Assembly: GCA_013400975.1 (NCBI GenBank)
Contig: WBMZ01014019.1
Span: 310,001 to 374,000 of the forward strand
Length of the DNA: 64,000 bases
Reading direction: 5' to 3'
Source of the DNA: Atrichornis clamosus
Lineage: Eukaryota > Chordata > Aves > Passeriformes > Menuridae
Part shown: one piece after another, positions 13,758 through 27,990 of the stretch
Position numbering within the stretch: position 1 is the first letter of the stretch
Layout: each line of letters opens with the position of its first letter
Program-made: the position numbers and the translations under genes
The notes under the pieces: model-generated
What the model was told of the DNA's origin: nothing
Seen by the model: only the letters and a program-made list of their open reading frames with translations
Databases searched by the model: none

Positions 13758-16700
13758 TGTTCAGTTCGAGATGTCAAGCTAGTTAGTCAAAGCTGCTAGC
13801 CAGCTACTGAAATCCACTTGCTACTTTTCAGAAGATCAAGAAAGAAAGGCAGAGATGGGCAAAAATTGCATGAGAAAAACTGCCTTTAGAAAGCGGCTTA
13901 GGAAATCCTGTCTTCTCAGATCAGACTCTAGTGAGAGGTAGTTTAGCCACTAACTGTCTGGCAGATTTGAGGTTATCAGAGGATAAGGTATTCTTGTGGG
14001 GAAAAAAGGGTGGTTTGTGGGCTTGCAGAACATTAAAAGCAAACAAACAAGCAAAACCACACACATAAATCTCCTCATTCCTTGGTAGTTCCAGACTGAT
14101 TAAGAAGCTTCTGTTATACTGGAGAATGATGTATTATTACTTTAATTTGAGAATATACTCTCTATTCCCATTCTTAATCAAGCTGGACAAGCATCTTCAA
14201 GCTTTATTAATGCTCCATTATTTGTCTAAAAATGAAGACTGTAAAACCCTGATTAAGTATGTAGAAAAATGAAATATAGTTCAGGATGAGAGCAATTAGT
14301 GGTCACTGCTCACAGTGATCTGGCTGCAATAGCTCCTTTTTTGTTCATCTTAAGATCACAAATTAACAGGAAAGCTAAAATTTCTTGAAGCTTTATATTT
14401 TATATTACAAAGTTTATCTGCCAAATAACTGATCTTTATTCCTCTGCAGAACCAATCCTTTCAGAAAAAATAAGTTGCTGAACTGTAATTTTTTAAATTA
14501 TTGCTCACACTACAGCATTTGACCCATCTTAGGAAGCAAAGAAGTAATGGGCAGAGTGGTCACAAGTCAGCTGGAATCTCTTCTTTAAGATTACTCTTAG
14601 ATGTTTTGGTGACTGGGACCAAGAGAACCTCTTTTCAGTGTTGACAATTGTGTACTCTGGTCCCTTCAAAAGGGTTACAGCCTTAGTGTTTTTTAATCCA
14701 CAAATAAAATAAAGGTCTACGTTTCACCCATTATCAACTCTAGTAGTTGAGAATGAGAAATAAGAAAAAGACATCAAGCACCTTGAGATATCATCTTCTA
14801 TCCTTGAAAAAAAAGAAGAGGGATGTCTGTTTAGAGCAGGATATCTCTTAATGTATAAATCCAGAATTTTCCACACATAAATCAATTGACCTGATTGTAT
14901 CAAATACTTAAATCAGAGATTCATACTGACCATTTCTGAACAGGATTGTAACTGTTATCAACAGTGTTAAACAATATACATGAAGACATCCCCCTCTGTA
15001 TTCCCTAGGAACACTGTAGGAGCATAGACGTCCATCTGCTTGCAGATTTTGCCACACCAAGAACCCAGTGATAGCTCACACTAAATACCAGCAGGGAAAT
15101 GAGGTAATAGTGAGGAACTAAATAACACAACCTTGACTTTTTCTGTCATAAGATAATATACAAAATACTTGCTGAGGTATAGCAACTTTTCAGCAAATAG
15201 AACTTTGCTTTTCCATTTCACCTTCTATATATCATGTCAGAAAGCAGAAGAAAATCTGTCCCAGAAGAAAAATTTCAATGACTGTGTTACAAGTATCTCT
15301 TAAAGGTCAGTGAGAGTCAGAGACTGTAGTGTAACAAGGCTCAAACCGCACTGAAACAATTTTAGGCATCAGAAATTGCTATACATGGCTGGAAAGCCCT
15401 TGGCTGTAACAGTTATGTATCATCTACTTGTTCTTACCAAATGAAGTTTGCAAAGTACTCAAAATCTTAACAGATAAGTGAATGACAAAATTAACCTTTT
15501 TCAAGCTGCACAGACTTCCTGATTAGTCTTTTTTTTTTTATCATAACAAAATTTGAAGGGTTGCATCAGTGAGAAAAGGCAGGGACTGACCGTAAACAGC
15601 AGAAAGCATTTTCTACACGTCTTGGGACTCCCTAGTGGAGATGCAACATGTACAGGAGGCATATAGAAAGAGATAGGCTATTAAAAAAACTAGATGAAAC
15701 TACTAGAGGGGAAAATCTGTCTTAAACAATCAAGCAAATATTCAGCCAAAAATGCTACAGGTCATGACCTGTAGGAGGATATGCTGGAGTTTAAGGGAGC
15801 AAGAAGAGGACTTGGCAAAGACTATCACAGCAACAGTAAACAAACAGCCATGTCTGTGGGGCACCTTCTGATATTAGAAGCAGCACAGTCATGTTAATGC
15901 TAACTCCTCCCAGATTCCTTTTCTTGCAGCAAAATTAAAAATCTCCAGAGCCCACATTGCCACCTCAACCACACAGCTCAAAGGGAGCCTTTGAACATTG
16001 CACCACAACTTGCCAGATTCTTATGATACACCTACACTTCTAAATCACAGAAGTTTTCCCATTGCTTATTTGATATTTTATCACACAACTGAATCCTGCA
16101 TTTACTATCCTCTCTAAAAAAATCCTAGTCACTCTTCTGTGGACACTTCGTTATGTGCAGAATGTGCCAAAAGGCGGTAGAAAAAACCACCACATGATGT
16201 TCTCCAATTATGTCCCAAGTTCTGCAGGGTTAAGCACGCGCTCCTTAGCCAGGGACTGCAGCAGTCTGAGTATCACACATCAAAATGCTGCTCTGAAAGG
16301 CAGCCACACATTCCCCACGCAGGGCCCAGAGAAGAACCAAGCTGTATGTACCAGGTACCATGTTGTTGCCAGCCAGCTCTGGAGAAGCTAATCCTAAAAA
16401 AAAGTGGTTATCAAGATCCTTGGTTTTCTTTTATTTAGCAGTAGATGTAGCCTTAGTGTTTAAAAAAGTGTATAAAAAGTCTTGGAGCCAGTGCTTTGAG
16501 AATGCAGACTCTTGCCAGGGAAGGAAAAATAGAAAAGGAGGAGAGGATTTTACCCTATAACAAAGGGGGCACCTTGCCAATAAGATTAAGATCAGCTCTG
16601 CACCCCAAAAAATGAATCCAAAATCCTTTATTTCTGCTGCCAAATTTTGTAGGAGGATTGAGAATCTTATAGGTGAGAAAATGTTATTTCCTGAAAAAGG

Positions 16701-19180
16701 TTTTTGTTTGCTTAGTTCTCATTTTGCTTATTTGATGGACTTTATAACCAAGCTGGGCTGGCCTGGATAGAAGTTATTTAGGGGTCCTGCTGAGTCAGCT
16801 GCTTGAGGGCCTAAATATGCTCCAGTAATTTTAATAAGCCTGAGTAGGGGTGTCTCTAAAACCCTTAGAAGGGTGGAGCATTCCCAACGGGATCCTCAGA
16901 AGTTGGTGACTGCTGCTCTGTAGGCTATGCATGGACATTCTTTGTGACATCTCCTTTGCCTGACTCCTCGTCTTTCACATCAAGGGACTTACATTTGCAG
17001 CCTTCAGGCTATTAAACTAATTAAAATACATAGTGTTCAAGATAGAAAGGCTGCTGATCTGGCTTCTGTAAAGATGTCAAAAAAAAAAATCACCTTTCCT
17101 CTGAGTCTGAATAAAATCAAATTATACACAGAGTAGATTAGATTAGAGAAGATCTGTTTCTTAAAGTGTCTTATCTGTTCTCTTCTGATTCTATTCAGTC
17201 AAAGCAGGCGGATTCACCGAATGCTGTTTATATCTGTGAGCCTCATGCTCGCACAGGGATCAAATTCTCATCCTGTAAATGTTTTACTCATTCCAACAAT
17301 GATATGTATAATCTTCATCTGACTCCAAAGCAGAGGATTTTAGCAAAAAGAGCAAGTAAATGGGGATGGGTGTATAAGTGCATTAATGGCTCCTGCTAAG
17401 TCTCAGTGATCCTCTTACAGGTACACAGGCTATAAAGGTTCACAAGTAGACCCAGTAATGCACAGAGCTTCATACATGCTCACCCTCATGGCAGAACAGA
17501 AACACTGCTTGCTGACAAGATCAGGGAATTGAGCTTTTTTCAAAAATGGCTTAGTTGTTCAGAAACTACCATGGTTGTAGTGGGCATGAGTGAGGTGAAA
17601 GCTCATGTTCAGAGGAGCTCAGTGCTTGAGGACTCCCTCAGAAGGAAACTCGAGAAAGCACCTAGCCCTGTTCCCAGCCCAAAGGCAGTAGCAGCTACAC
17701 TCCCACATTATGTGAGAACCACTCCGTTTCTGGGAAGAGGCAGTATATTTTATCTCCACTTGAGAGAGTCAGAAGTTGCAGATGAGCTTCTAGTCTCACA
17801 CACCAGGGTGAAGAGTGCACATGGATTCTCTGCTTTTTTCTGGTTATATTGGCTGATGTGACTGCAAACTGAGCATCCCTTGTAGCATTAAGCAGTCACC
17901 ACTGTTACAACAGCAGTTCTGTGTGTGTCATCTTCTCTCCTACTATTCTCTTCTATTATGTACGTGGGGTTGCTTTTTCAAGATGTGTTGTCATCTGGTG
18001 GAAACGTAGCATAGGAAGTTACGAAACTCTTGAATAAGACATTCTCATGCCACTGGAAATAGTAAACCCAAGAATATTAAAGAAAAATTAGTTCCTCCTT
18101 GCCCTTTTGATAGTGAACATCTCTCAAGAAATAAAAGTCTAGACAAGTGTTATTGTGTTATTTCCTACTTTAAGAGGCAGCTTAGAAGCCATCTCAAACT
18201 GAAAATATCACAACTAAATCACAGTTGCATCACTTTTCCATATAACCATTTACCACTTTTTTATCTTTGTCCACACATACAAAAGTTCCTGAGCTCTTCT
18301 GGGTTAACTTAGTTCTTTTAAATTTTCTGGTTAACTAGACAGGCATTTAAGTAGAGTACAAAATAGAAACAATAAACATGAAACACTTGGGACTCAAGTC
18401 TTTTAGTTCCTTTAACTATTGTTATCCTGCCTCAGCTTTATAAGCTGTGTTTTTATCATTCTATTACTCTGAGCATGTTTGCTTGAAGGCAACTATTGTT
18501 ATAGAGCTTTCTTTCATTAATTTCTGAAAACTAAATGTATTCATAATTTATGTAAGCATTTCTGAAAATATGTACTGGGCATAGGATTCGTTTTTTTACA
18601 GATTTTTCAGTCAAAATAAGTTCAAATGCATAACATTGAGAGGTAGCCCTATATATTCATACACAGAAAAACTCACATGTAAAAATATCACCGTTTTTAA
18701 ATGTACTATCTTTCTGATAGTAGACATCTAATTAGATAATGTTTGTTGTGCATATGTCTAAGACCTTTCAGAACTATAGATAAAACCTTTACTGCAAAGT
18801 GAAAAACTTTCAGGAATGTGGGACACCAAACTTTTTACTCTCGCTCAATAAATTTGCACATCATTTGAAAATGCAGTGGGTGGCTACACATTTTGTACTG
18901 AAGAGGACAGAGTACCAAAAATTGCCAGAAGCAAGCAAATTATTTGAAGCAGTGTGTATTTATTCAAGGTCAGCCACCTGAAGCAGCTGAGAGGTTTAGG
19001 AAATTGATATCCCTGACAGGAACATATTAGGGAACATTCAACGGTGTTTAAGTATAATTCATAATGCTTCCTCTGAATACTGCCTTATCAGGTCCATAGC
19101 TGCTGGGTGCTCACAAAACACTCACCTAACTTCTGTGTAAACAGTGCTCATGGCTGCTGATTGTGTTTGTGCTTAAGTTT
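13758..19180. other. Non-coding stretch, no gene seen
   Basis: AT-rich unique-looking sequence. Frames of 110 codons (17529-17861, plus) and 78 codons (16155-16391, plus) lack recognisable domains or splice context. The block around 14090-14270 has motif-rich, CpG-free sequence of the kind often seen in conserved non-coding elements, but that cannot be tested here. Confidence 0.6.
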
Positions 19181-19186
19181 TGGAAC

Positions 19187-19255
19187 TTTTTCCTCTATAA
19201 CAGGAAAAAAATAACTTTAATAATAGGAATTTTTTCCTCTGTGATGGGGAAAAAA
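19187..19255. repeat. Paired short inverted repeats in a 44-bp duplicated unit
   Basis: The decamer tttttcctct occurs at 19187 and again at 19231. Each copy pairs with a downstream A-rich arm: tttttcct (19187-19194) with aggaaaaa (19202-19209), and ttttttcc (19230-19237) with ggaaaaaa (19248-19255). It is probably an old local duplication of a low-complexity hairpin. No function is implied. Confidence 0.6.
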
Positions 19256-20640
19256 AGGCAGTAAAAATGTAGGAAAAGAGAAGAAACAACTCATGAAGGA
19301 CAGAAAGCTGAAAAAAAAGGGATAAATGTCAGAAATGCCATTTTATTGTATTTTGAGAAGTTATGAGCATCTTATATTAGCTCAAATAACCACCTCAAGG
19401 CTACCTTCTTTGTCAGCAATATTTTGCAACTTGCACAGAGAATGTTTTAAAAACAGGGAAAATCATCTAATTGCAAGATAAATTTGAGTGGTGAGGATGA
19501 AAAAATGTTTGATTTCATCAGTTACCACTTTATTTCCTTGAATGTATCTAGTCTATATATGTGTTTCAGAACAGCATAGATTGATGAAACCTCTTCCTCT
19601 TCTTAGTCCTTCTATCTTAGTGTAAAATTTATTAGAATGCCAGAGGAAAATTTGTTTAGATTTCTGAAAATGTGAGAAGGGAAAGAAAACCATTCAAAGT
19701 CATGCAATTTATAACAGTAAGCATCTAAAACACTGAAAAAACTGATATGATTCATCAACCTGAATCCAAGAAAAGAAAAGGAAACCTCAACCTTTAAGAA
19801 ATGACATTACAGTAACTTGTAAAGGCCTCTGTCATGGTATAGAATTGTATTAGGCTCCTGTGAAGACTGAAGAAATGCAATACAACTTTAACCATGATAG
19901 CAGTCCATTCCAATCCACTTCAAAGCTCAAAATCATCTCACAAAAGAGCATTAACATTTCTGCAGACCAACATGGCAGGCAACTTAGATAAACGTTTTCA
20001 CTGGTGCAAAAACATTTTCAGCAAATAACTACGTTTCTCGAAACATTTTTTCTTTAGAAGGCAGAAAATTTGAAGTATTTTTCTCTTGAAAATAACATTG
20101 CATAAAACTCTATTTGCAACCCTCTCTGAATCCTGCCTGCAGGGTAGAGCCCACAGTGCTAAGGATTCACATCAGATGTCCAGTGTCACGCAACGTACGT
20201 TTAAATAAACTAAGCCGTGGGACAACTTACAACTACAGAGCAGCTGAAGCAATGAGGAGAAAGCTGAGTTACTCTGACTGTAAAGCAGGAATAAGTCGAC
20301 CTATCATAGAGAGTGACTGATCTCTTCTGGTTTCCTTTGGAACACCTTCATTCATTCGATGTTCAGATGCCAACTATGATGACCTCTATCAGTATGAACA
20401 AAATTCACTCTCTACAGAAAGTCTAATACACAGACTAAAAAAGTTCTCACTGTATTACTTATTTTTAAAAAAGCTTTTCTATAAAATATATCTCAAAAGC
20501 GACAGACATTCTGAAAAATCTATGGTCAGATACTCTCTTAGCAGTGTTTTATTGCAGCCTCCAAGTAAATATATCAATTTTTAAAAATCATGTAGCACAA
20601 TGTAACAAACAATCCAGTAATCTCATTTTACTGGCCAGAT
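19256..20640. other. Non-coding stretch, no gene seen
   Basis: AT-rich, with only short frames (68 codons at 20114-20320, plus). A few CpGs cluster near 20190-20300, but nothing is recognisable. Confidence 0.6.
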
Positions 20641-20647
20641 CATTCAT

Positions 20648-21190
20648 TTGTACTGTGATTACATATTGAAGCTCTTAAACTACAGAGACACTTCCCATCT
20701 ACTTCTGTTTGCTGTCCTATCTGATTCAAAACGTGCTCCAAGCCATGTCCCTGGGCTCTGCCAGGCAGACCACTTCAGCTCCTGCAGTAGACTCAGTACT
20801 GTGTTGGCCCATAGGGACAGAAAATGGGCAGCAAAAGTTGTTGGATGTGCAGATAAACAGCCTTGCCCACAGAGCTGTATGGGGAAGGTACTGCTGCTGC
20901 CTTCTCCACCTCTTGCTGTCACCCAGGGGGGCATATGTCATTTCCTTTTCCTCTTCCCACTCCTGCTTTGGCACTATTTTAAATTCTGAAGAGTTTGATC
21001 CAAGCTCAGGTCAATCTGAGGATCAGAGCCGTCTGCACTGCCCTCCCCAGCCCTCCAGCACAATGCAGAGGCAGAAGAGCCGGTGGCGCTACGGGAGAAA
21101 AGCGCTGCCTGCTCTGGAAACACAGACAGTGGTGATGAAAAAAGACCCTCAGATTAAACGTTAATTTATTTCCCAGTAGTAATAAAGGGC
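20648..21190 (+). other. GC-richer patch with the longest open frame of the window; product unrecognised
   Basis: A plus-strand frame of 151 codons runs from ATG at 20709 to TAA at 21162-21164, and an AATAAA hexamer follows at 21181-21186. The translation has a short hydrophobic Leu/Cys-rich stretch around residues 60-72 and a basic C-terminal third (RQKSRWRYGRK). I recognise no domain. A second plus-strand frame (20648-20989, 113 codons) and two minus-strand frames (82 and 84 codons) are open over the same bases. That argues that the openness comes from local base composition, not coding selection. It could be a last exon or 3' end of a lineage-specific or non-coding transcript, a decayed retrocopy, or chance. 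Chance is favoured. Confidence 0.15.
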
Positions 21191-23920
21191 TGATTTAGAC
21201 AAGCTCTCATTTCTTTTCATTTTATTGCAATTTCCTTTGTAAGCATACACTTCTTTCTCTCTAGCTCTGCAAAGTCAGACCTGCATAGCAAAGAGCTACT
21301 GTATGTACCTGAACTTCCTGAGGATCGTGCAACCTGGAAAGTTAGATTTTTCCTACCTGCATTTAAGTCTATTTATAAGCTTTATTTTTCCTTTCATATT
21401 AATAAGATTATAAAGGCTCCATGACATGAGTTAAAAATTATTTTACCATTTTTTTAACATCAGTTTTATAACAAAAGAGGAGATAATCAAATGCCCAAAC
21501 ACTCTTAAGGAAGAAATTTTAAAAGGATACTACAAAATAATTCCATTTATCCACAAGCCAGACTAAATCTGTGTATCAACCTCTAAACAAAGATCTGAAA
21601 TCTACCTTTGGATTAGTTTAAACTTTGGCAGGCATGGATTCCACTGGGAACATTTCTCAGTGGTTATGTATTCTTAATTTGAATTTGTATTTCCTTAGAA
21701 CTGTTTTCTTTTTCTTAGGTAACAACTACCAAATACAACTTTCCACAGAAAACTGACCCTCTTTAAGAAACTATAGGGCATCCTCGCCTTGTAAATCCCT
21801 GCCTGGACTACTGCCTCAGCAACAAAATGCACAAAGCTAAACAAGCTGCACCACTTGAAGGGTCGGTTTTGAACTTTACTCACGGAAGGTAAAATGTTAC
21901 TTCAACTCCTCACATGGGTGCTACTGAACTAGAAGAACAGTTTATGGACTTTGGTTGGATTACATCTAACTTAGCTTAGGTGTTTAAAATTAAGGCGCTC
22001 ACATTTTTCGGGTCAGATATTAATTATTCACTTGGTAAAACACAGGTGTCTATTTTAGTATGACAAGTACCACCTTCTTGAGTTGCCTTTCCTCTCCAAT
22101 CACTGTTAAAAGGGTTTAGGAGAAATAGCTCGTAGTCTTCTAGATATCAAAAATTAAACAATGGATTCCGATTATAAGCCTTATGTTTTCTTGAAGCTGA
22201 AGAGTAAACACACTTAGCAAATTGTTTCCTCTTTGTTTCACCAAGATTTCAGCTTCTCTACATTGGAATTTAGGGTGCTACAATGCACAAGAGCAAAATA
22301 AATGTCTCAAGTGGCTCCCTTATTTTTGTCATACACAACTGAAAAAAAATATTTTCTGAAATTTCAGGAGCACTCAGCTTGCTTTTCTTTTTTACCTATT
22401 TAGCTTATTTTGATAGGCTTTTTCAGGAAACCAACAAACATTCATTTTTCTCACTCTATTGGTAAAGTAAGAGGAAAAGCACAATTCCCATGGAGTTTGG
22501 TTTTTATGTAACACCTGACATTTAATTTTTATAATCCACATAGGCTTGCTTGAAGCAACTTCTTGAAAATGTTTTGATATTGTTAAGTTTTCAGATCACA
22601 CAAAACAAATCAAGAAATATTTTATATACCCGAAGAGAACATAACAGTTATATGTATGTTTACTTAAATGTACTTATTTAGTATTCTATTGTACATGTGA
22701 TTCTAAAGCACCTAGCTAAACTGGGAACCAAGGGCATGAAAAATGTAGGAACTGTCCCCATCATATCTATTTGCTATTGAACACAGATATCACAGGCTTC
22801 GAATAACTAATTAAACTATAGCTGAGAATCTTCTTTCTTAGAGCTAGACCAGAATAATGAATGTTTGTTATTTTAGGAAAAAAAAGTGTTAAGAAAAATC
22901 AAGTTCTTGTCTGAAAAAGTGATAGTGGTACCATCAACTGCAGCAAGAACAGATGCATCCATACAGGTGATACATCATAGGCAGACACACGAAAACCTCC
23001 CCAGAAGCACTGATAATCTATCTCAGCAATGCCTCAGATAAAATATTTCTCAGAACAGAGATAAACACACTCACCACATCAGCGTTATCCTTGGCCTGAA
23101 CATGTGACCGTAAAAGCATAGTTTTACATATCTACCAAAACATACCAGTTATGGTCTGAGTTTAAAAATCTGGAAATGACAAACTAAGTGAAATAAAACA
23201 ACTCTGCTGTAACTGAGCTCTTGAAAACATTAGATTTTCAGAGGGAAGTAGTTGATTCTAAAATTTTGATGTCATCAAAAGAGAGTTGTAACCAAGTCTA
23301 AAATCTCCTATTTATTTGCAGGAAACTGTTCACTTCCTGAACCACTATACAAATGACTGCATCAGTGCTGTTGCTGCCTGTCCGGACCCTATGAAAAACT
23401 GACAGTTTTCTGTCTGGCTCAGTGCATCAAACACTATCCTGAAAGGCACAAAACAAATATCACAGAGTACATCTTCTCTGCACACACCTCTCTTTCCGCC
23501 TAGTCATTACACCAGTGCAACCAGCACCCAAAGGAGTTAATGAGAGGCATCTCAGTGTTTACCAGGTTGGTCAGTACAGTAGCAGGAGCCCTGTCCACGT
23601 TGCCACACGTTCAGAAAACCTTAGGCAAATGTCCATTTGATAAATATAGATCAGATCCAAAGTGCACATGCATAGTCTTCCTGGAATTCCTGCCTACGCA
23701 CTGAACAGGCTGCTTGCATTGGAATGTGGTAAAACTGATGCATTTTTTTGAGTATCAGACATTCTGCTCATGCCCAGATCAATGGCACATGTAAATGGCA
23801 CATACATAGTTACTGTTATCCCAGATAAAACAGACTCATGCTGCACAGGACTAGCATATGCTCTTGAATTTATGGCACCCATATATTTTCAATTCTCTGC
23901 AGTGCTAAAATGGGCCTCGA
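21191..23920. other. Non-coding stretch, no gene seen
   Basis: No frame exceeds about 62 codons. No repeat family was recognised and composition is AT-rich throughout. Confidence 0.65.
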
Positions 23921-23927
23921 CATAATT

Positions 23928-23953
23928 TTATGCTGTTTAAATTTACAGCATAA
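23928..23953. repeat. Perfect 9-bp inverted repeat, 8-base loop
   Basis: Arms ttatgctgt (23928-23936) and acagcataa (23945-23953) are exact reverse complements around an AT-only loop. This is a small palindrome. Short arms of this kind arise by chance in AT-rich DNA, and no role is inferred. Confidence 0.7.
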
Positions 23954-24189
23954 CTTACGTTGTTTACAACTGCTGAGGATCTCAACCTTTTCATCCAGGA
24001 AGGGGAAGAAAGGACAATGGAGTTTTTTCTCTGGGAGCCTCATACAGCATCCTTTGCAATCTTTTCTGGTGATAAAATCTGCTGCGGTGCTGGTGAAGGT
24101 ACAAGGCAAAAATCTCTCCTTAAAGATTCAGCTCCAAAAGACATACTTTGTAATTTTAACTACATTCCTCCGTAATAGCATTAGATAGC

Positions 24190-24210
24190 AAAAAAAAAAA
24201 AAAAAAAAAA
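24190..24210. repeat. Poly(A) run, 21 bases
   Basis: An uninterrupted A homopolymer, the longest in the window. No AATAAA lies within 40 bases upstream and no recognisable retrocopied gene precedes it, so it is listed as simple sequence, not as the tail of a processed pseudogene. Confidence 0.9.
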
Positions 24211-27200
24211 GAACCATTGTGGATTTACATAAGACACATGCAGTACATGGAAGCTTGAGAATTAACAGAAAAAAAGCAAGAAACTATTTATTCAAAAAAA
24301 GAAAGTTTATTTCAAGAAAATAAAAAAGAATAAACAATTTGGAATGGGCCATATCTCTGGTGTTGTTGCAACTAATCAGAGTGTGACACTCCATAAAAAT
24401 AAATCTGCAGATTATTTATAGGAATAAAAAAATCTATAATGTTTGAATTTTTAATAAGAATGTTAAAAGAAAGGAGATATAAGAAATCTTGGAATCTCAC
24501 TGAAGAAAAAAAAGGTATATGTAACTTTCAACTCAGCCACTCTGGAATTTTGAAGGAAATAAAAAACCACATATTGAATAAGTTGACAATTATCACTTCT
24601 ATCTGTGGTCTTCAAAGCCTACCAATATTAACACAAAGTACATGTACCCTGTTTGAAAATTAAGTACACATGTCCTGGACACTTAAAGTATATTTGACAG
24701 TGGACTGCTTCAAATATAAAACTGGAAAGATTTACAAGTGAGAGCTCATATTAAGACTGCAGGCAAGATGGCTGTATTTGCTTTGGTGGATTTGCACTCT
24801 TACATGTAATAAAGGTGTTTACTGATACTGAACTTCAAGTTAGTAAAGTCAAAGACGATTTCTTTCAAGTTTTTTTTTGATGACTGAATCACTTCCTATC
24901 CTTTTAAGAACCTTCTTTAATAACTGGTGAGTGTCTTTCTGTAGCACTTGAGTGCGACTACCTTTGAATCATCAGATTCAATTAGTGGCAACATGTTACC
25001 TAAAGAGCAAAACTAAATCAGATAAAGAGGATAAGAGGGAGCACAAAGTGGTTTAGCATGAAAAAGAATTAGATGCACTTACTATAAAATAGCTGCTTCT
25101 TTGGGGGAGTAAAGCAGTGTCTTACAAGTACTTGAAGACTGCTAAAGTCATTTTGAGAAAAAGAGTTAATTTAACACACAATGAAAAAAATTAAATTAAA
25201 TGTTAGGTTTAAACCAGGAAGAAGCACATGTATGTATCTTTCCAGAAAAAGCACCCTGCATTCAGTCATAAAGTAATCTAGCAAGAAGGAGGAAAAAATC
25301 TCTTTTACTAGGGTTTTAAAATAGAAGTCAGTATTATTTCAATAATAAAGTCATAATATAGTAATGGAAATACAGGAAATTATCTTGTGTTTTCAGAAGA
25401 CAGGCATGATAGAGGCTCCCCTTCTTGCAGTCACAGCAGAATATTATTCTGTGCGATGGGACAGTCTTCTCCTACCAACATTGTTTGATAAAGGTAGAAA
25501 TACCAGAGATTGGTGTAAGTCACACATTTCTCAACTTTACACTTCTTCCAGCAATACTGGTGCCCAAAATGACAGTGTTTATTGCTTCCTTCTATGCCTG
25601 ACCCGCCTGGGGATATCTCAAGACACTGCTTTTGTAAGGAAAGGCTTTGCTCTGCCCCACATGTTAGCACAGCACAAGGCAGCACCGCACAGTGCTCTCC
25701 TCATGGTAGGCAATGCCCTAACATAACACTCCTATCAGGAACTAAACATGGCTCCTTGCAAGCTTTTTATTAAACAATGCAATTATCATTGCACGGGTGG
25801 CCTGTGTGTTCTGCCATAACTCTATGACATGGAAGGAAATCAGTTGAGTGATCAGTATGGTTATTTGTCTTTTAATCTCCTGTCAAACACAACAAAATTG
25901 CAACACATGAGCTAAGAGCTTCTTCAAACTTCATATGTATGCCTCAGCTACCTCAGAAGATGAAAAATGATATGGTAGCCATTCAGCAACTTACTTGACA
26001 AAAACACTAAGCTTTTAGCAGTTTCAATAGTTGAGATTAATGTGAAAAATTTTAGTATTTCTGAAAAGCTGCTCTGTGTAAGACTATAATCTTAGTGTTA
26101 TCTGCAGACCACAGAAGCAGTAAAGGCCAGTAAAATGTTATCTGTTCTATTTCTTCTCTCCCTGTAAGTCCAGAATGTTTTGGTGTAAAGATCATGCAGT
26201 TCAAGGTGCTCTTGGCATAATTATAAAATGACTTTATGTTAGGTAATCATGCAGCAAACACTTTTAGCCACTATACTTATTTATTTACATAAAAGTCAGT
26301 AGCTGAAAAGGATTCATCTGGTTCTCTCATGGGGCTTTGGAGTGCATGAAAAAACGTGTGAGTTGCTCCCCTACAAAACAGAACTGAGAACTTGGTTGTT
26401 GGAGTCATTGCAGACAGAGCAGATGTGCCAAGCACAGAAGTCACCAACCCATCAGGTCCCAATCCCTGTGCTTGGGATGCAGAACCAAGAAGAAACTAAG
26501 CTTGCAAATGCATTGAAATAGGATGGCCAGAAGCTTTTGCTGCAACAATTTTCTTGCTAAACTGGCCGTAGTGCTAAACTTTCAGCTTGCACTGTGGTTT
26601 CTAGTAACATTTTCCTAAATTTTTTCTCCAGGAGTATTTGAGGCCCTCCACTCTCACAGAATTACTCTGTTGGTTGCTGTCAGCACTGCTACCAGCCTTG
26701 TTTCATCATCTGATTTTGAATCCTTCAAAACATCTTCTGAGATGGTGAAAATCATGCGGAAAAACAAATTGAGAAATAGTATCTGAATATACAGCTAGGT
26801 GTTTTCCCAGAACCAATTTACTTTCAAACTTCTTGGAACTGCTTCCACACCTGGTATACATGTCAAGCTCTTCCAGAGATAAGTGAATGTTTCCAGCATC
26901 ATATATGAGGCAAACAAAAAACAAGCATAGAAGGATTTGGAAATGGACAGAACCACTTTCACTTTGCCAATAGGTTTTTCTACTCTTTTAATGTTTCCTT
27001 TTAAAGTGTCACAAAATTATGATTGTAAATCCCTTGTCTCTCTCCTTTCTCCCTGCCATTTGCACATCACCATCTCACATACCTGTACAGCTGAGACAGT
27101 CTGCAGTGTTTACTGTCCAAGCCTGATCTTTGAAAAGCTAGTAGATCTCATTGTATTTAACATTTGGTTTCTTCAACATAGATTTTTGACACTAAAGAAA

Positions 27201-27915
27201 TACTATTTTTGTAAAACTGTGAAGTCATTCAGGTATTATAGAAAATACAAAAGGATCTTAAGAAGCTAAAACATCCTGTGAAGAAAGAAAGGTAGAATCC
27301 AATTTAAAACATGCAGAGAAAAATAGAATGCCTTGTAGAAAATAACCTGACAGAAGTGTTCAACGATACAATTCTGACACTTTCTACTTAACCAGCTAAT
27401 GTGCTTTACTAGATGTTGGGAATAATTCTTCCAACCTACACATGAGGTAGCCAAGGTCTTAAAATATCACGTGCCTTACTTATGACAAAGCAAAGAGTGA
27501 ATAAAAATGCGGGTAGTAGGAGAAATACAGGCTGTCTGTGGGGTTATGTGCCTTGTCACAGGATGAAGGTCAAGGTCAGAGGAAGGCCACAGAGTGCTTT
27601 TGTTGTGGTGGGATTCTTCCACCTACCTCTTTTAAAGGTTCTTGCTCCCCATCACAATCAATCAGTTATTTTGTTTTCTTTGTTGCTTCTTTTCTGGATT
27701 TGGGTTAACTTGTGACAGACTCTGTTCCCATGCAAGGGAATAAAAGCAGAAGTCTCCCATTACCACCTTAATGCCAGTGTCAGTTCCTTGCATTAACCAT
27801 CTCTGGGGTCTAAAGAAAACAAGGGATGCAAACACCCCATCAACCTCCCTGGAGATGACAAGAAACCTCTGGACTTAGGTGATAAAAGGTTTTTCTTCTA
27901 CTCTGAAATAGTGTT
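24211..27915. other. Non-coding stretch, no gene seen
   Basis: Frames of 120 codons (25364-25726, plus) and 110 codons (26937-27269, plus) carry no recognisable domain and overlap minus-strand frames. No transposon signature was seen. Confidence 0.6.
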
Positions 27916-27916
27916 T

Positions 27917-27990
27917 GGGAAAAAAAAAAAAAAACCAAACCAAAAAAACCAAACAACAAACAAACAAAAAAAACCAACCCCACAAACCTA
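27917..27990. repeat. A/C low-complexity tract
   Basis: A run of about 14 As is followed by irregular aaacc and aaac units containing almost no G or T. This is simple sequence that probably arose by slippage. A G/T-rich tract of the complementary flavour occurs at about 39030-39080. Confidence 0.85.

Noticed and set aside
17529..17861. 110-codon plus-strand frame as an exon
   Set aside because: The translation is unremarkable, with no recognisable family and no neighbouring exons.
24190..24210. Poly(A) tail of a processed pseudogene ending at 24189
   Set aside because: No AATAAA within about 40 bases upstream, and the preceding 300 bases show no recognisable coding sequence.
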